Positions 44,092 through 57,330 of a stretch of 64,000 nt of DNA are shown here, in pieces. The stretch is from Litomosoides sigmodontis (lineage: Eukaryota > Nematoda > Chromadorea > Rhabditida > Onchocercidae): contig OY718807.1 in assembly GCA_963070105.1 (NCBI GenBank), positions 5,305,001 to 5,369,000 of the forward strand, written 5' to 3'. Both the position numbers and the translations under genes were made by a program. Position 1 is the first letter of the stretch; each line of letters begins with the position of its first letter. The notes under the pieces are model-generated. The model searched no databases. It worked only from the letters and a program-made list of their open reading frames with translations, and was not told the origin of the DNA.

Positions 44092-44840
44092 CACTTTTTT
44101 GGCCTTTATCCCATCGTTACTGTTTTCTGGATTGCTCTTTATCAGCTAGAATTTTAGGCTTACACATCACTTCTAGAAAGTAATTCCATGCCGTCACGAA
44201 GCGTCAAGTCCACCTTAAGCGAGAATAGAGAGCATCTGTCGCAAATGAAATGATCGCTTTCGAGTGATTTATTCATCCGTTTGTGATAAACATTGTCAGT
44301 TAATTGTTTGTGCTTCTGTGTTGCTGCTTACAATGTTCAAAGAGGCGAAACTGAGCAAAGCTTCAAGCTTTCCTTATTAAGTATGCGCGACTAATGCTAA
44401 TTCCACCTGACATCACAAGGCATGCGGTCAGTTGCACGTTGTTGGTCACACTGCGATGACCGCGGAAAATATCTGGCAAGACAGTCGTCTCACTTTTCGC
44501 CCAACAAACATCCCTCCCACTGCACTTTTTCATTTTATCGGAATTATTTCCAATTCCACTGAAGGATTTCGTCGAAGCTTCAACAACCACCCACCGCTCT
44601 TCCGCTATGATAATTTGCTGTGACGGAAGATTCCCATCCCATACGATCCAGTTTAAGCTTACCTTTCATCGGTATCATCGCAGCAATCTTTTGCAATTTA
44701 AGCCTCTCAAATGTGTGTTAAAAAGAATGCGGCAAAAGTTAAACAGTTTGCAACGAAGATGCTCGCTCTATCAGTGGAATATCCATCATATCATTCATCA
44801 TCAACGTCATCGTCCCAATCGTTACTTAACGTCCTCTCCC

Positions 44841-44864
44841 GTCAACGTCAACGTCAACGTCAAC
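44841..44864 (+). repeat. Four-copy GTCAAC hexamer repeat
   Basis: Four perfect direct copies of GTCAAC, continuing into AACAAC. The hexamer keeps a frame open, so it could encode VNVN repeats. Confidence 0.85.
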
Positions 44865-45029
44865 AACAACGACAGCAACAGTAATAGCTTACTGCGATTT
44901 CATGTTGGCAAGAGCATCCACAGCAGGTAATTCAAGGGAAGGCGATGTTTTTTTTATGTTTCCTTTAACGGACATTCCGTTTCAGAGTGCGTAATTCCGC
45001 GGGTAGCAGCAGTTTGCAGTCGCTGAAAC

Positions 45030-45031
<2 letters not shown>

Positions 45032-45072
<41 letters not shown>

Positions 45073-45100
45073 ACACGCACACACACACACACACACATAC
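45032..45100 (+). repeat. (CA)n microsatellite
   Basis: A long CA dinucleotide run with two single-base interruptions. A second CA run with G interruptions lies at 45716-45748. Confidence 0.95.
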
Positions 45101-45318
45101 ATTATTTCCGTATTTTTCACTGCAATTGGTGGAAGTGAACTGTTATCGTTCGTTCAGATCGATTTCAAATTTCGACACAAATTAATGTGAACGTTAATTG
45201 AGCAGCTACGTTCCGTTCGTTTTTGAAAATTTCTTCTGCCTACTCTACAGTCTTTAAAAATACTGCAATATGTAAATTAGCATATCAAATATTTTCCCCT
45301 TTATCTTTTACCACATAA

Positions 45319-48300
45319 ATGGAAGTTACAATTGCAATGAATTCTCTCTGTGAATTGTTTTTGCCCGAGAAGAAACGGGGGAGGAGGGAGAGATTCCGCA
45401 GAGATAATTCAAACAGTAAAGTGCCTTCTGAAGTAAAACCTGTCCCTTCGCTGTTTGCTCATCAATCTATGAAAATAGAAATAAATAACATTAGCAAACC
45501 GGCCGACTATTGTTGTTGATGAAATTATTTCCTTCACACATTACCGTCTTTCCGTGCGATCATCCTCGTCTCCTTGCTCAGTTTGAGTAGATTGGATGGA
45601 TGTCGGCTTTTCTTTTGTTTGCAATTCGATCACTTTCAAATCTTCCTAATCAAGCTGCAACTTGATGACTCATGCAACTTCTACTTTACTTCAAATCCAT
45701 TAGATGTAAGCTGTTACACACACACACACACACACGCACACGCGCACGGAAAGCAATACTTTGAATACTTTTGAAATTAAAGTGAAATGAGAGGAGTTAG
45801 CATAGTGAAATACAAAATACAATGAAATGAGTTAATTCACTAAAAACTTTCTAATATAAAACCGCTCCGTTTCATTAGTTAGCATTTTTCATACTAAAAA
45901 TATTTTATGAATTTTTTCATTTTCATAAATTTGCTTACTCATTTCGTCCGTCGTACGAAAATGTCACTCTCATTTCATCATTATATATTCCCATCCATGA
46001 AATTAACGCCCTAACTGATATGATAAGGGTTTATTTGACGTACGTGAGATAATGGTTTTGTATTGGGTCTTCCTTATTACATATTGTAAACAATAATTGT
46101 CATAAGAGAATGTTGTCTTCAAATTCAGTTGCAAACCATTATAGATGAAAATTCACTTTGCAAAACGCTAATTGAAACAATAATTTCACAAAGTCTATCA
46201 GGATTACCGGGATATTCCAAAGGAGTGAAGATGTTAGTGCCGTACAAAAGGGAAAGATTACAGGAAAAGGTAACGGTGTGATGTTACAGTGTGTTTCAAA
46301 ATCTTTGGTCACCCCAATGACTAATTGCTTTTGTAATTTATTAAAGTGAATACAGAATTGAAAGGAAAATCAATTTCCATCCATTATACTTATCAATAGT
46401 AACCTACAGTCTCTCTCTCCTCCTGTACGACAGTATAGAGCTCTAGATATTTGATCGAGGAAGTACACCGATGAAATAATATGAAAGATGATGACGTTCG
46501 ATACTATAACTCCACCTAAAATTCATTCTTCAGCTTCTTGAAAATTAAACAAAAAAAAAAACAGGGAAAATAGTTGTGTACTTCCGAATCAAATTGTTTC
46601 GAATATTTACTACCTTCTCTCCTTCCTGTTCTCTTCTCTCTCTCCTCTTGCAAACTATTATCCAACTGCAACAACAATTGATTTCAAAATTTCACAAAGT
46701 TTCCAATTTACTAATTGCAATTTTTTCATTTGTAATCTTTGGAAAACAAATTGCAAAATTTCACTTAACAGTAAAAAAGCGATAAAAATTTACAATTTAA
46801 ACTGTCAACTGTCAGTTAGCAACATCACTTTTTTTCTATTTAAAAATTAAAACTTTTGTTGTTCCTTTCCACACGCATATCACATAAATGATCTCAATTT
46901 AATCACATAAAATTAAAATTTGATAAATAAAAAATTCAACTTATGCAATTGGAATTGCTGTTATTCAATTTATAATTTCAAGAATGAAATATCAGTTTTT
47001 ATGAGAGAATATTCTTTCTCCTCTCTCTCTCTCTCTCTCTGTCATATTGCGATCAGTTTTTAATTCCTTTTTCAATGATCATATTATTCTCCTCCCTTCT
47101 CTCTGACATGTTTATCACTCTGCTCATTATATCGTCTAGTTATCGTCTAATTATCCACGCAACATTTAACAGTGTTTTGTTAGGTAACATCACGTAATTA
47201 CTTTGCTTGAAGGAGAGAAAAGGGGGAGAAAGAGGGAGAGAGAAGCATAGAGAAAGACAGAGAGATAGAGGAGAGAGGAAGAGAGAGGGAGAGGTAACAA
47301 AGGAAGAAGGTCTGGTTGTCTCTCAATCTCAGTCGTTAAGGAAAGTAGTTTCATTAAAAATGTAAATAAACATTTGAAATTGGCAACGTTGCGAATTTTT
47401 ATTTCTCTAAAGATCGGCTAATTTCATGGTGGCAATGATAATGAGTGATAATGGCAATCAGTGCTTGGGAGACGCATGAGAAATGAGGAAAAAATGAAGG
47501 AGAGAGGACCTGTTTGTGTCAGCGATGTTGATCACTCGGCAATTATGATGATTACCCTTGTTGTTATCATTGTTATCACCCACTGATGGCAGTCAGCGTT
47601 CCACTTTTCACTTTGTAATTCAACCATCTTACTTATTACTTCGTCTCCTTCTGCTCCTTGAAGGTCACTCATCGGCTGGTTGAAAGCGATCAATCACTTC
47701 GTCCAACTTATTTTTTCTTCAACTTTACATGGAATGAAATTTGTGTGCAACAAGTGCAACATATTCAACTTGTCATTTTGCATAAAAATTCACTCACTTC
47801 TTTGCTTATCACAACTCTTATCGCATGAGTTCACTGCTATTAAGGATTCTCCTGAATTCCTCATATCATAGCCACAAATCTTAGAGGTTAATGCATACGT
47901 AATGTCCTGAAATAGAATGCCATTCAGGGCCTTTTCATGACTCTTAAACAAATTTGTAATTCCATTTCTAATGCAATGAATGAATGGCGAAGTGCTAAAA
48001 GGGTTTTTCGCAAATTTTCTTGACTTTTTCCAAAGTCAAAAAGTTTCAAACAAAAAAAAAAGGTTAGTTATATTCCTCGTAAAAGTAAGAGAGGAAAGAG
48101 TTGTTCGTCGTCAAAACACTCTCATCACTACTTTATTGTTGTTCGAAATCTCTCAATTATCGATTCGGCAAACTACCGAATTTGGTTTTCCCTTAAAAAT
48201 CTAACCTTATCTTTAACCTTTGAACAACCTCGCCTCTTCAAACAATTAAAAATTAGATTTATTTGTGCACGGATATCTTTTCTTTTCTCACTCACTCGCT

Positions 48301-51300
48301 TCTCGCCTGATTTCTTTATCCATTAATTACTACTTCTATTATTACTACCACTATTATCACTATTCTCATCATTACTGTTATTCATCTATGATGGTTGCTA
48401 CCACTACTGTTATGATTGCAGTCGTCTTACGCACCGCGTTTTCTTTAATTTTTGCAAATTTTTATAAATTCATACACATTTTATCTTGCAGCACTTCTCC
48501 ACTCCTCGCTCGAATTCAGCCAGTTTTTATCTATGCTAAGATTGAAGAAAAGTTAGACTATAATTTATAGAATAGCAAAACTAAGTTGTCCATCACATTG
48601 AAGATAAAAAAGAAAATTATATCCATTTATGAGCGATTTAAATGCCTTCCACACGACTAATAGGAATGACTTTCAACAATGCGTAAAGTATCGCGAAAGT
48701 TTTACCTTTCAACTGTTAACTGGCGAAGCCGATGAATTTATAATGCTAATTTCAGAAGTTCGAACAATGGAAGACTTGAATGCAGGCAGTTCAAAACAGC
48801 GAACAGTGAGCAAATTTTCCGGTGAAGCATTCGATGTGGGCAATGTTCGCACCGTTTTTGCCGGAGCTTCAACAGGTTGGAAGTAGTCGCGCAAGAAATT
48901 TCTAATTTATAGCGATTTGCGCCTGTCGACTAGAATCTCTTACTGTTTCTCATAGCTAAAACGGAAAGTGCGGAAAAATGCACGGTGACGAAGGATGAAG
49001 TTTGCTTTTCTTAACAGCCATGTCTTCCCTTCAATGATCGTCTCACTAAAACCCTTCCTGAAAACCTCACTTCCAGATGACATGGAGCGTAGCGATCGCG
49101 TTATTTTACTAGTTGGAGGAAGTGGTAGTAACAAATCGATTTTAATTGATTGCATGTGTAATTACTTTTATGGTGCTCAATTTGAGGGTGATCGATATAA
49201 AATTGCCAATGAGGTAATGGGTGCTTTAAAATTCCAAGCACTACTGTTTATGAGACTATTGAAAAGGTAAAAGGTAGAAGAAAGGAAAGTGCAATATCAG
49301 TGAGGTTGAAGTAATTCGCTCCAATCGCATATCCGAATGATCGCTGGGAGTAGAGAGAGGCGAATGAGTCCCTCTAATTCAAATTGTTAAGAGTTAAAGA
49401 AGTGCTTGGTGTTGCTGCTGCTCTTGCAACAGTTACGTTGGATTAGTGTTACTGCACTGCAATAGCTTCAGATCTTTGATCAAGGAAGTACGCCGATGAA
49501 ATCCATCACCAAATACGTGTTCAATGCAACGGTTATGCCATTCAGACCAGTTGTGATCGATACGCCAGAAATTGTCAGCGACAGGTAACTTTTGATGGAA
49601 TGTTGACTTCGAGCTCTGCCACGCTACTTCCAACAATCCCAGCAATCAAAACATTCTCCTCCACTCGAGCTCTTTTAAATTCCCCTCAGGAGACTTGTGC
49701 TTCTTCCTCAATTCCAAAAGCACGTAGCATCCGATGGAATTCCACTCATTTTTACAACGATATGTGAGACGATAATTCTTCTACTATTACTATTACGTTG
49801 CAGTGAAGTAGCAACGAAAGAAGCAACAGTAAGTATATTGCATAACTTCCAAACCGAAAGTCAGAATATGCAAATAAACGCACTATGCCTTGTCCTGAAA
49901 TTTGACGAGGAAACGATCAACAAGGATGAAAACACATTGATGGAAGTGAGCTGTCAGATTTCATTTCTTCAATTACCAATTCATTAATCAATTATTCAGT
50001 TAAGTGATTCTTTTTTTTTTGCTTCAGATAATCAATTTATTTCCACGTCATTTGTTGCCGAATACAATAATACTCTTTTTATCAAACAATGAGAAGCCTT
50101 CGTTGTCGCAGACGATCAAGCTAGCATTACGTCATCTGAATTTGAGCTACAACAAATACTATTTCTTCAATGACCATTGCCTACAACTCAAGAAAGGTCT
50201 GATCTGATAATCTTCTTTGTTTCTTTATATTACCAAACCTCAGTAATACTGCTAACACTAACTCAATGTAATTTATGCTGCAAAAAATTCACTACTTTAT
50301 TTGATACATTGAAAAATATAACAAATTTGACTTAGCTTTCCAGTTATTTTTGCTACTCTAAAAAATTTGCATATCAATAGGAACGGTTGAGGAAACACTA
50401 ATTTACCGCCTTTAGCTTCTCTGTTTTTCTCTTATCCTTTTGGCAATTAGAATTATTAAATTGAAAAGTGACGGCCTGAAAAGTTTCTTTTCATTGTAAA
50501 ATAGAAACTAAATTCTATTTAAAATTTTCAAAAAAATATGCTTTCCAAGGGAAATAACAATGTTGCAGGAATCATACATTAGCATAGCATTTATGAAATG
50601 AAATGATTTGAAAGTTTTTAACTTCTCCGCCACCCTTCCCTCTGTTTCCTCTCTTTCACTTCACGTCATGCTCTCAGCTCATTCTGTGTAAACACAACGA
50701 TTCATCTGATCTTACTGTTTGCATTTCCAACTTTTTTTTTCATTTCTTGTTAGCTAAGTTAACATGCAAAGGTTCGTTATGCGTAATAAAATATTTCCCA
50801 ACAAACGACTGATAAAGCAATTTTTCGGCTCACTCCCTCACCAATCTCACAAGGTCAATTGGGAAACGAAGAGATTTTCCGGTTCTTCCGATCTCTTTGT
50901 GCTCATTGAACTTGAACCTGAAATCGAATTCAAAATGCTCCTCCTGCAACATCGATTGTTTGACTTAATTTTATCTTTTCTTCCACGTCACCTAATTCAT
51001 TGTAGTGACTTGATTTCTGATGCACCGACGTCTCGTTTAATTGATTTCACCATTTCCTTTCTCTCTCTTGATTTCTTGTGCTATTTCTCTCAATTGTAAG
51101 TCAAAAAGAAATCGAAATCAAAACTCAGCAGTCTACCTGCCTGCTTCATACTCCACCTGCGCTGCTCATTACAAGCGAGAGAAGGAAAAACTTTTGAAAT
51201 TACCGAGAAGTGAAAAAACAAAGTCATAAAAGTTCCACAAAATGAAGTTAATTTCCATAAATTGCTATGGAAAACATCATCGTACTAATTTTTGAATTTC

Positions 51301-54300
51301 AATATTTCATTATTTTATGTTAGATGAGTCCGCTCTATGTATTCTTATGAAATTACAAAGGAGAGAGAGGTAGAGAGAGAAGCTTAAGAAAGAAGTTGTC
51401 TGGAAGAAATCGTAAGATTTGATCAATAATGAATTTTGGTTCTAAAAAAAAGAATTTTTTTGAAAATTTGAAAAGAATTTAACTTTGATTTTACATTTTG
51501 TCAGGGTTTTTTTTAAAAAACGTGCAAATTTTTCCAATCCGACATCTTTGATATCTTTGCCCGCCAAAATAAACCGGTTCATCATGATACATACACAGAC
51601 ATTGGGGAGCGGAGGAGGGAGAGGGAGAGAGAGAGAGGGCGAGAGAGTTACTGTAAACAGTTGACAATTATCAACCGTAAACAGTTATATTGTTTGCATG
51701 AAAACGGCGATAAGAAATTGTTTGGCATGGAAGCCCAGCAAATGCTTATGACGAATGAGTCTTTCGTTCTTTCCAAATATTTCAAATTAATCTTTAGTCT
51801 TTCTTAAATTTGAAATAATCAAATTTTCGAAATTCCTTTTTTTCTTCATTTTAACGTGTCATTTCAAACATCCGTTAAAACTTACAAACTATCACTTTCT
51901 CTCAGTTAATATTTTGTTCTCAATAAATAATGTTCAATGATTCCTTTCAAGCGAAAGAGTACGATGCAAATTTCAGATATCATCCCTTTTTTAAATATCA
52001 ATCCATGCAAACTTTTTTAACTGTCTGAAAGCTTTTCTTTCTGTTGTCGTTGTGATGACAGAGTGATATCTGTCACAATCGTTTTTCCCAACCAACCGCT
52101 TCGATATGATCAGTTACTGTTGGTACTGTTTGTCGGTACTGTTTTTTGAAAATATTTTTCCATTGATTGCATCCTGTCGCTTCCTCATCCTTTCCTTACG
52201 TTCTTGAAACAAAAATTCTAAGAGTTTTGGAAGAGAAAATAGAAATTTTATCCTAAATTTTACTCTAAAAAAATGAAAAATAAATAATTTCTATTAAAAT
52301 TTTTAGTGTCAAAATACATTTCGTTTAAAATGAAAGTAAAAGAAAAAAAAAGCTTGTTGTTTGTTTCTTTTGTAGAGAATGAAAAAGAGGATGAAATAGA
52401 AGAGAAGGTGGAATTAAGTTGGAAACTGTCAATGAACGAATTGGATCGCTTCTTTCGGCAAGTCAGACTTCTGGATCCGTTATCTATCGTACCTGACGAG
52501 AATACTGAATTCTCCGATAACAGTATGCCTGAGTATACGTCAACATCTACACAGTCTTCTATAAAGTATGTAAATTTATTCCTTTTTTTTTTTTCTTCTA
52601 TCACACTCCACTCATTCCAGCCGAAATTAATCTTTGTTCGTCATTTATTGTCCGCGAAAAAATTGGTATTTCATATTTGTGAATTTTTTTCTTCCTCTAA
52701 AAGTTCGATCCATTCTCCTTGCTGAACAGTTTACTACGCTAGCCCATCACGGCATGAATGTTTGAGTTGAGGAAGTTGCTGCTTCGATCTTCTCCTGCCA
52801 TTAACCAAAAGATGATTTCAATGAAAAAGTTAAATTATCGACATGATAATCCGTTGTTTTCCGTTCCAACCTTTTTTTTCCTCAACCTTATTTAGTAAAC
52901 GTTTTTTTTTAAATAATTAATTATCAGTTTTACTTGATAAAGTAATCAGTAATAATTATTGATTGATGGAAGAAAAAATTTTATAAATCATGTTTGTTAT
53001 GTTGTAAATTAATTGTAGAAATATTCCACACGAACGGATTATTCCGATTAAATTGGTCGGTGAACAATCAACAAATTTCGAATCGTTGAATTACAATTCC
53101 TCACAACTACCTCTAACGAAACCATATTTGTTTGACCCGAAAAGGACGACACATCATGAATACTTGACGAATTTACGAAAGGACGGAAGGCTGTCAGATG
53201 GAGAATATGCTAATATTCAAAATTTTGACACCAGTAAATCGATTTACTGATAGACTTTTTTTTGTCAATTGGGTCAAAAATTGCTAACAGAAATTTATGT
53301 GATAGAAAAACACTGCAGAAAAGGATTTTTGTCCAATTTTGCAAAAATTATTACTACCTAATTAGAATATCAGTTCACTAAAGTTAGTGGTAGAATTAGC
53401 TGTAAATTAATTTCTGTGAAATATACACTTGTGAAAAGAATGTAAAATTTACAAATTTACGGACGAATTAGAATACAGCGGTTGATGCTTCATTCGTGAA
53501 AGGCAGTTATTCTCTTTGTTCTTTGTGAGGAATGATTGAGTGGTCTTCATTAAGCAGTGATTTCGAGAACTAAGCCGCACGAAACACTGATCAACGATAT
53601 TCCACGAGAGAATGAAATCGTGAAAAAGCAATCACTGCCATCGAATGAAAATGAAAATGGAGCGGGCTATTTGCATATGAGAAGGACCCCACCACCCGAG
53701 TACAGCACTGAAACAAGAGCTCTTTCTCGTCACTCATCCGATGATGAAGGAAGAGGAACGGCGAAGATTAAAAAGCGAATGTCGCCGCTGCTCGATATCG
53801 AATCGCAGCAAAAGGTAAGCAGTGAAACTTTTGAAATTCCTCATACCTTACCATTCATAAACATTCCTGCAATTTCATGAATATTCAATTCTCCATTTCA
53901 ATAAATTTTGAAGAATGCCGCCAATTTAGAAGTGGGACAGTTGAGGTAGCTGGGGCTCAGTTTAAGTTCTCATTTTTTCAAAATACGAACGAAACAGTTT
54001 TTAGGCATTGCATTCAAGGTCAGCTGTTCAACGGCAAATTGCTAGGCGTACATCGAGCGGATCGGAGCATTCTAAAATCTACGGCGCACCATCACAGCAA
54101 CAGCATCTAGCAAAAAACCGTCAAGTCAAACAAACAGAACAAGTAATTAAGAAGTTTGTTGCTCGTTCCTTCAGTCTTTCTTCTTCTCAGCTTCTGTAAA
54201 TAAGTTTCTACTTATAAGTCTTGCCGCTTTGTTGAGCCCAAGCTTATCGGGCGACCAATAATTTACTAAGTTAAGATTGGAGGATGCCATTCAAGACGAA

Positions 54301-54882
54301 TCTTCCCGGCCACTGAACATTGAGGAACGTGGAAGTTACATCGCAACACCGAAATTGAAACGAACCAAATCACCCATTTTGATGCGATTATTGATGAGCA
54401 AGATGAAGCGACGTTATCCTACAAGTTCCACTTCCACCAATGCACGGGACCAGTTAGATAATGACTTTGAGCAACCTCGGGGGGCAGTGGAAGCTAATAT
54501 TGATCAATCGGTTGGTTACTTTAGGTTTTGATGTTACAGTTTTTTTGGCATATAACTGATTTCATATCATTCGTTACAAGATATAAAATGGCAAGACAAA
54601 TGTAAAATTTGGAATTAATAACGTTGCTTTCCGATGCTTACATCTTCTGGCATTACCAACATGATTTGCTACAGCAAATACCTGAAGATATTACACAAAT
54701 TTGACGAATAAATTTCCAATTGAATATTGAACGATTGGAAAATGCGATGTTTACAGTCTCTGAGAAATTTTGGACGAGTGGTGCACGAGGACGAACTGGA
54801 GGAACGACTTCAGGACACAACGATTCAGTTGTCCAGGGACAGTGCTAACAGTGCAACAGTCTCTCCAAAAAACTTCCGTTAG
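45319..54882 (+). CDS. P-loop NTPase-like protein with degenerate nucleotide-binding motifs
   Basis: Exons with consistent phase: 48756-48875, 49077-49213, 49472-49584, 49804-49945, 50028-50196, 52376-52565, 53019-53233, 53558-53814, 54005-54142, 54271-54510, 54757-54882. Likely 5' exons are 45319-45432 (ATG) and 46129-46269, with at least one exon unresolved before 48756. The protein resembles an animal family of AIG1/septin-like P-loop proteins: ILLVGGSGSNKSILIDCMCN (Walker A region), YVFNATVMPFRPVVIDTPEI (switch II/G3 region), INALCLVLKFDEETI, NTIILFLSNNEKPSLSQTIK, YNKYYFFNDH and SWKLSMNELDRFF, in the same order as that family. The Walker A lysine is kept but the preceding Gly is Asn, and the G3 DTPG is DTPE, so nucleotide hydrolysis is doubtful. 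The C-terminal 350 residues are polar and basic, with a PPEY motif (RRTPPPEYSTE). About 700 aa. Confidence 0.68.
46437..46475 (+). repeat. Partial decayed copy of the exon starting at 49472
   Basis: The stretch AGATATTTGATCGAGGAAGT followed by ACACCGATGAAA closely matches AGATCTTTGATCAAGGAAGT followed by ACGCCGATGAAA at 49471-49502, including the exon's 5' edge. Downstream of the shared part the frame is closed (TAA) and similarity is lost. It lies upstream in the same gene's 5' intron, so it looks like a duplicated, decayed exon fragment. Confidence 0.6.
47017..47040 (+). repeat. (CT)n microsatellite
   Basis: CT dinucleotide run. It is followed by purine-rich GA tracts at about 47212-47292. 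Confidence 0.9.
51602..51648 (+). repeat. GA-rich purine tract
   Basis: GGAGGAGGGAGAGGGAGAGA and following GA units, inside the 2.2-kb intron 50197-52375 of the P-loop gene. Confidence 0.8.
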
Positions 54883-55478
54883 TCCATCTTTCTTTCTAAC
54901 CATTTTACAGAATGAAGAAATCCTTACTCTTTTCTAATATCAATTAGTTGCGGTAACACTTTAGGAAACTGAAACGCGTAGTGCTATGTGCTATTATGAT
55001 TGGACAAAATTATTGCTACAAATGTTAAATGCTAATGAGAGAGGTGGCATTTGAGCGTTGTAGGAAAGTTACTTTATGAGAAGTCTTTGCAAAAAAATTA
55101 GAAAATTTTAAAACAGTGTGATGCAAAAAGAAGTCCAAGAACGTGTGAAAAGTGGAAGAATTGCAAGGAAAGTTTCCACCTTTGCTGGTCCAATAAAGAT
55201 TATGGGAATATTTTTCGCTTAATTTAGGTGGAAAAGTTAGGTGTCGGAGGTAGCAAAAAGGAGAAAATAGTAATTCAATGCAAATGTTTTCGAGAGATAA
55301 CGAAACAAAAGTATTCCATGCAAAAAAACCTTTTCTTTAAAGAATTATCTTTATTTTTGAGAAGTTAAAGTTAATAGGAAAGAAGAATGACAGGATTTTT
55401 ACAATTTTCCTCGCAACATTTCCATATTTGTACAAAAGTTTGTTTTTTATTTTTGTTTTGTTCACCGATAATTTACAG
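54883..55478. other. Intergenic, 3' of the P-loop gene
   Basis: Nothing coding was seen. Probable 3' UTR of the preceding gene. Confidence 0.5.
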
Positions 55479-55596
55479 GTACAGAAAAAGGCGGGATTGG
55501 AATGAACTACGAACATGACCAGTTGCTTGATGCCACTAAAAAGCAGTTGAATTTCGAAGAAGGCCTCACACCACATCCATATAAGACGGAGCCTTG
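55479..55596 (+). CDS. Orphan exon, possible first exon of the ENPP gene
   Basis: A strong acceptor (ATTTACAG) is followed by an open frame to a GTTAGT donor. It contains an ATG at 55502 and reads MNYEHDQLLDATKKQLNFEE, then GLTPHPYKTEPW. The acceptor 23 bases before an ATG would suit a trans-spliced first exon. It could be the cytoplasmic N-terminus of the type II membrane ENPP gene downstream, but it ends in phase 2 and that gene's first certain exon (61102) starts in phase 0, so at least one exon between them would be required. Composition is coding-like. Confidence 0.35.
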
Positions 55597-56691
55597 GTTA
55601 GTGACTCTTTCACCTATGAATTAAGTTAAATAAGATGAAGTGAACATAGTTGCGTAAGCATTTACCACATTGCTAAATTACTCATAGCAAATGGAAAATT
55701 AATAAAAGTCTTTAATTTAATTGAATTTTATGAAATATTCATTGGAAAATACACTCTCGCAAGGGATGCGACGAGTAAAGTTTACGTTTGCATATTTCCG
55801 GACAGACACAGGCAGGCAAGAATCCAAAATGAAAATGTAATTTAGTGGAAAGATTGAGTAGGACTTGCTGAAGCACAACGATGTCAACGTGGAACTTTTC
55901 AGCGTTGAGGTAAATCGTAGAAAGGACCATTGTGCTGAGCGTAAGCAGAAATTGTTGAAGTTATTTTGCTTCCTCCTTTGCCCAATTATTTGTATTATTG
56001 CCATTGCTGCTGCACTTATAATCCTTCTTTTCATCCTTTGACCTTTTCTTCCGTTTAAAATTCTTGGAAAAAAAGTTAGGTGCAATGAATTTCCTCTCTA
56101 TTTAAGCCGTAGCCTTCGTTAATCAATAAATGAACTTTTCACGAGTTCTCTTATCTAGCAGCACCCGCAGAGCTCATTCGAATAATTAAGTAAATATTTT
56201 AATATGCCTGCCAGAGTGTTTTATACTTCATCTATCATTGTAACTTATCATCAAGTAGTAAATTATGGGAGTATTTCTTAACTGTAAAAATAATAAAAGT
56301 TAGCATGCGATAGTATTAACAGCTCGTACTTGATCTTATTGTATTGAAATTCAAAAATTCAAAACTATGAAGCGATAGCTGTATGACTTATAGCTTTAAG
56401 CTCTAAAGCTTACATCACGGTTTGATTCACTTTGGAATAAAAGGAGATATTATTCAATGTATGCAATGAAAAATTGCTGCAAATTTGTCACAGATGATAG
56501 TTACAGTTCGGAATGTCAAAGTGCAGTGCAATTGAAGTAATATAAATTTCAACGAAATTGATTTGTCATAAATTTAACGAGCTCAAATTCTCATGAAATC
56601 ATTTGAACATCCAGGCAACCTGATAAGTTGAAATTTGCTTTACCACTTTACAAATGCATTAAAGTAGTAACAGTAACTAATAGTGCTAATA

Positions 56692-56797
56692 GATAATAAT
56701 AATAATGGTAATTAATAATAATTAACAACAATAATGACGATAATAATACTAATAATTATTAATAAAAGCAATAATAATAATAACAATAAAAATAAAC
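56692..56797 (+). repeat. Interrupted AAT trinucleotide repeat region
   Basis: About 100 bases dominated by AAT/ATA triplets with scattered substitutions. Confidence 0.75.
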
Positions 56798-57330
56798 ACT
56801 TAACAATTGGTGTTGCAGTTTGGTAAGGAAAAAATTATTGCGCGAACATTTCATACAGTTTTACTGGCTATCAGTAAATAGTATTACAACAGACATTTAT
56901 TCAATGGCTTAACCAATTTTAATTAATTCATTTATTCTAATTTTCGATTTATTGTACGTACATCGTCGTGACTGATTCACAGTGTAAAATTTTCCTGTCA
57001 CAATTCATCCATTAAATGCAATAATAAAAAATGACAATCCCTGGAAATGTGTGCGTGCCGATTTCCCTTTTTTTCTAACAAATCGTAACCATTCAAATTG
57101 AAAAGTTTGAAATTTAAGGATAATAAGCGGAAGAAAGCATAAAGTTGGCGACGATGAAGTTCACGTGATGGAAAGTGGAAAGACGTCGACGAGCTGCGCA
57201 ACGTGGAATTGGATCAATTGTTGCTTTTATCTGCTTGCACCACTTTTCATCTTTTTTGTTATTGTCACCGTCGTTATAACGCTTGCTTTATTAGCGTAAC
57301 TCTACTCATACACAAATTACGCATAAACAA

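Larger units (their letters stand above)
44092..45318. other. Intergenic with simple repeats and an exon-like Asn/His-rich segment
   Basis: An open frame at about 44720-44927 ends at a donor (CACAGCAG|GTAATT) and can continue at 44987 (VRNSAGSSSLQSLKQN) before running into a CA repeat. It is low complexity (NVNVNVNNNDSNSNS), in part produced by a GTCAAC hexamer repeat at 44841-44864. It might be a 5' exon of the following gene or only a chance frame. Confidence 0.35.

Noticed and set aside
49690..49803. Open frame continuing upstream of the exon at 49804 (RLVLLPQFQKHVASDGIPL)
   Set aside because: Family spacing between the DTPE motif and INALCLV fits only if 49585-49803 is spliced out, joining phase 2 at 49804; the open frame is intronic.
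53919..53946. Mini-exon reading NAANLEVGQL between exons ending 53814 and starting 54005
   Set aside because: The flanking exons join directly in phase 0; including the mini-exon would exit in phase 2 and break the frame.
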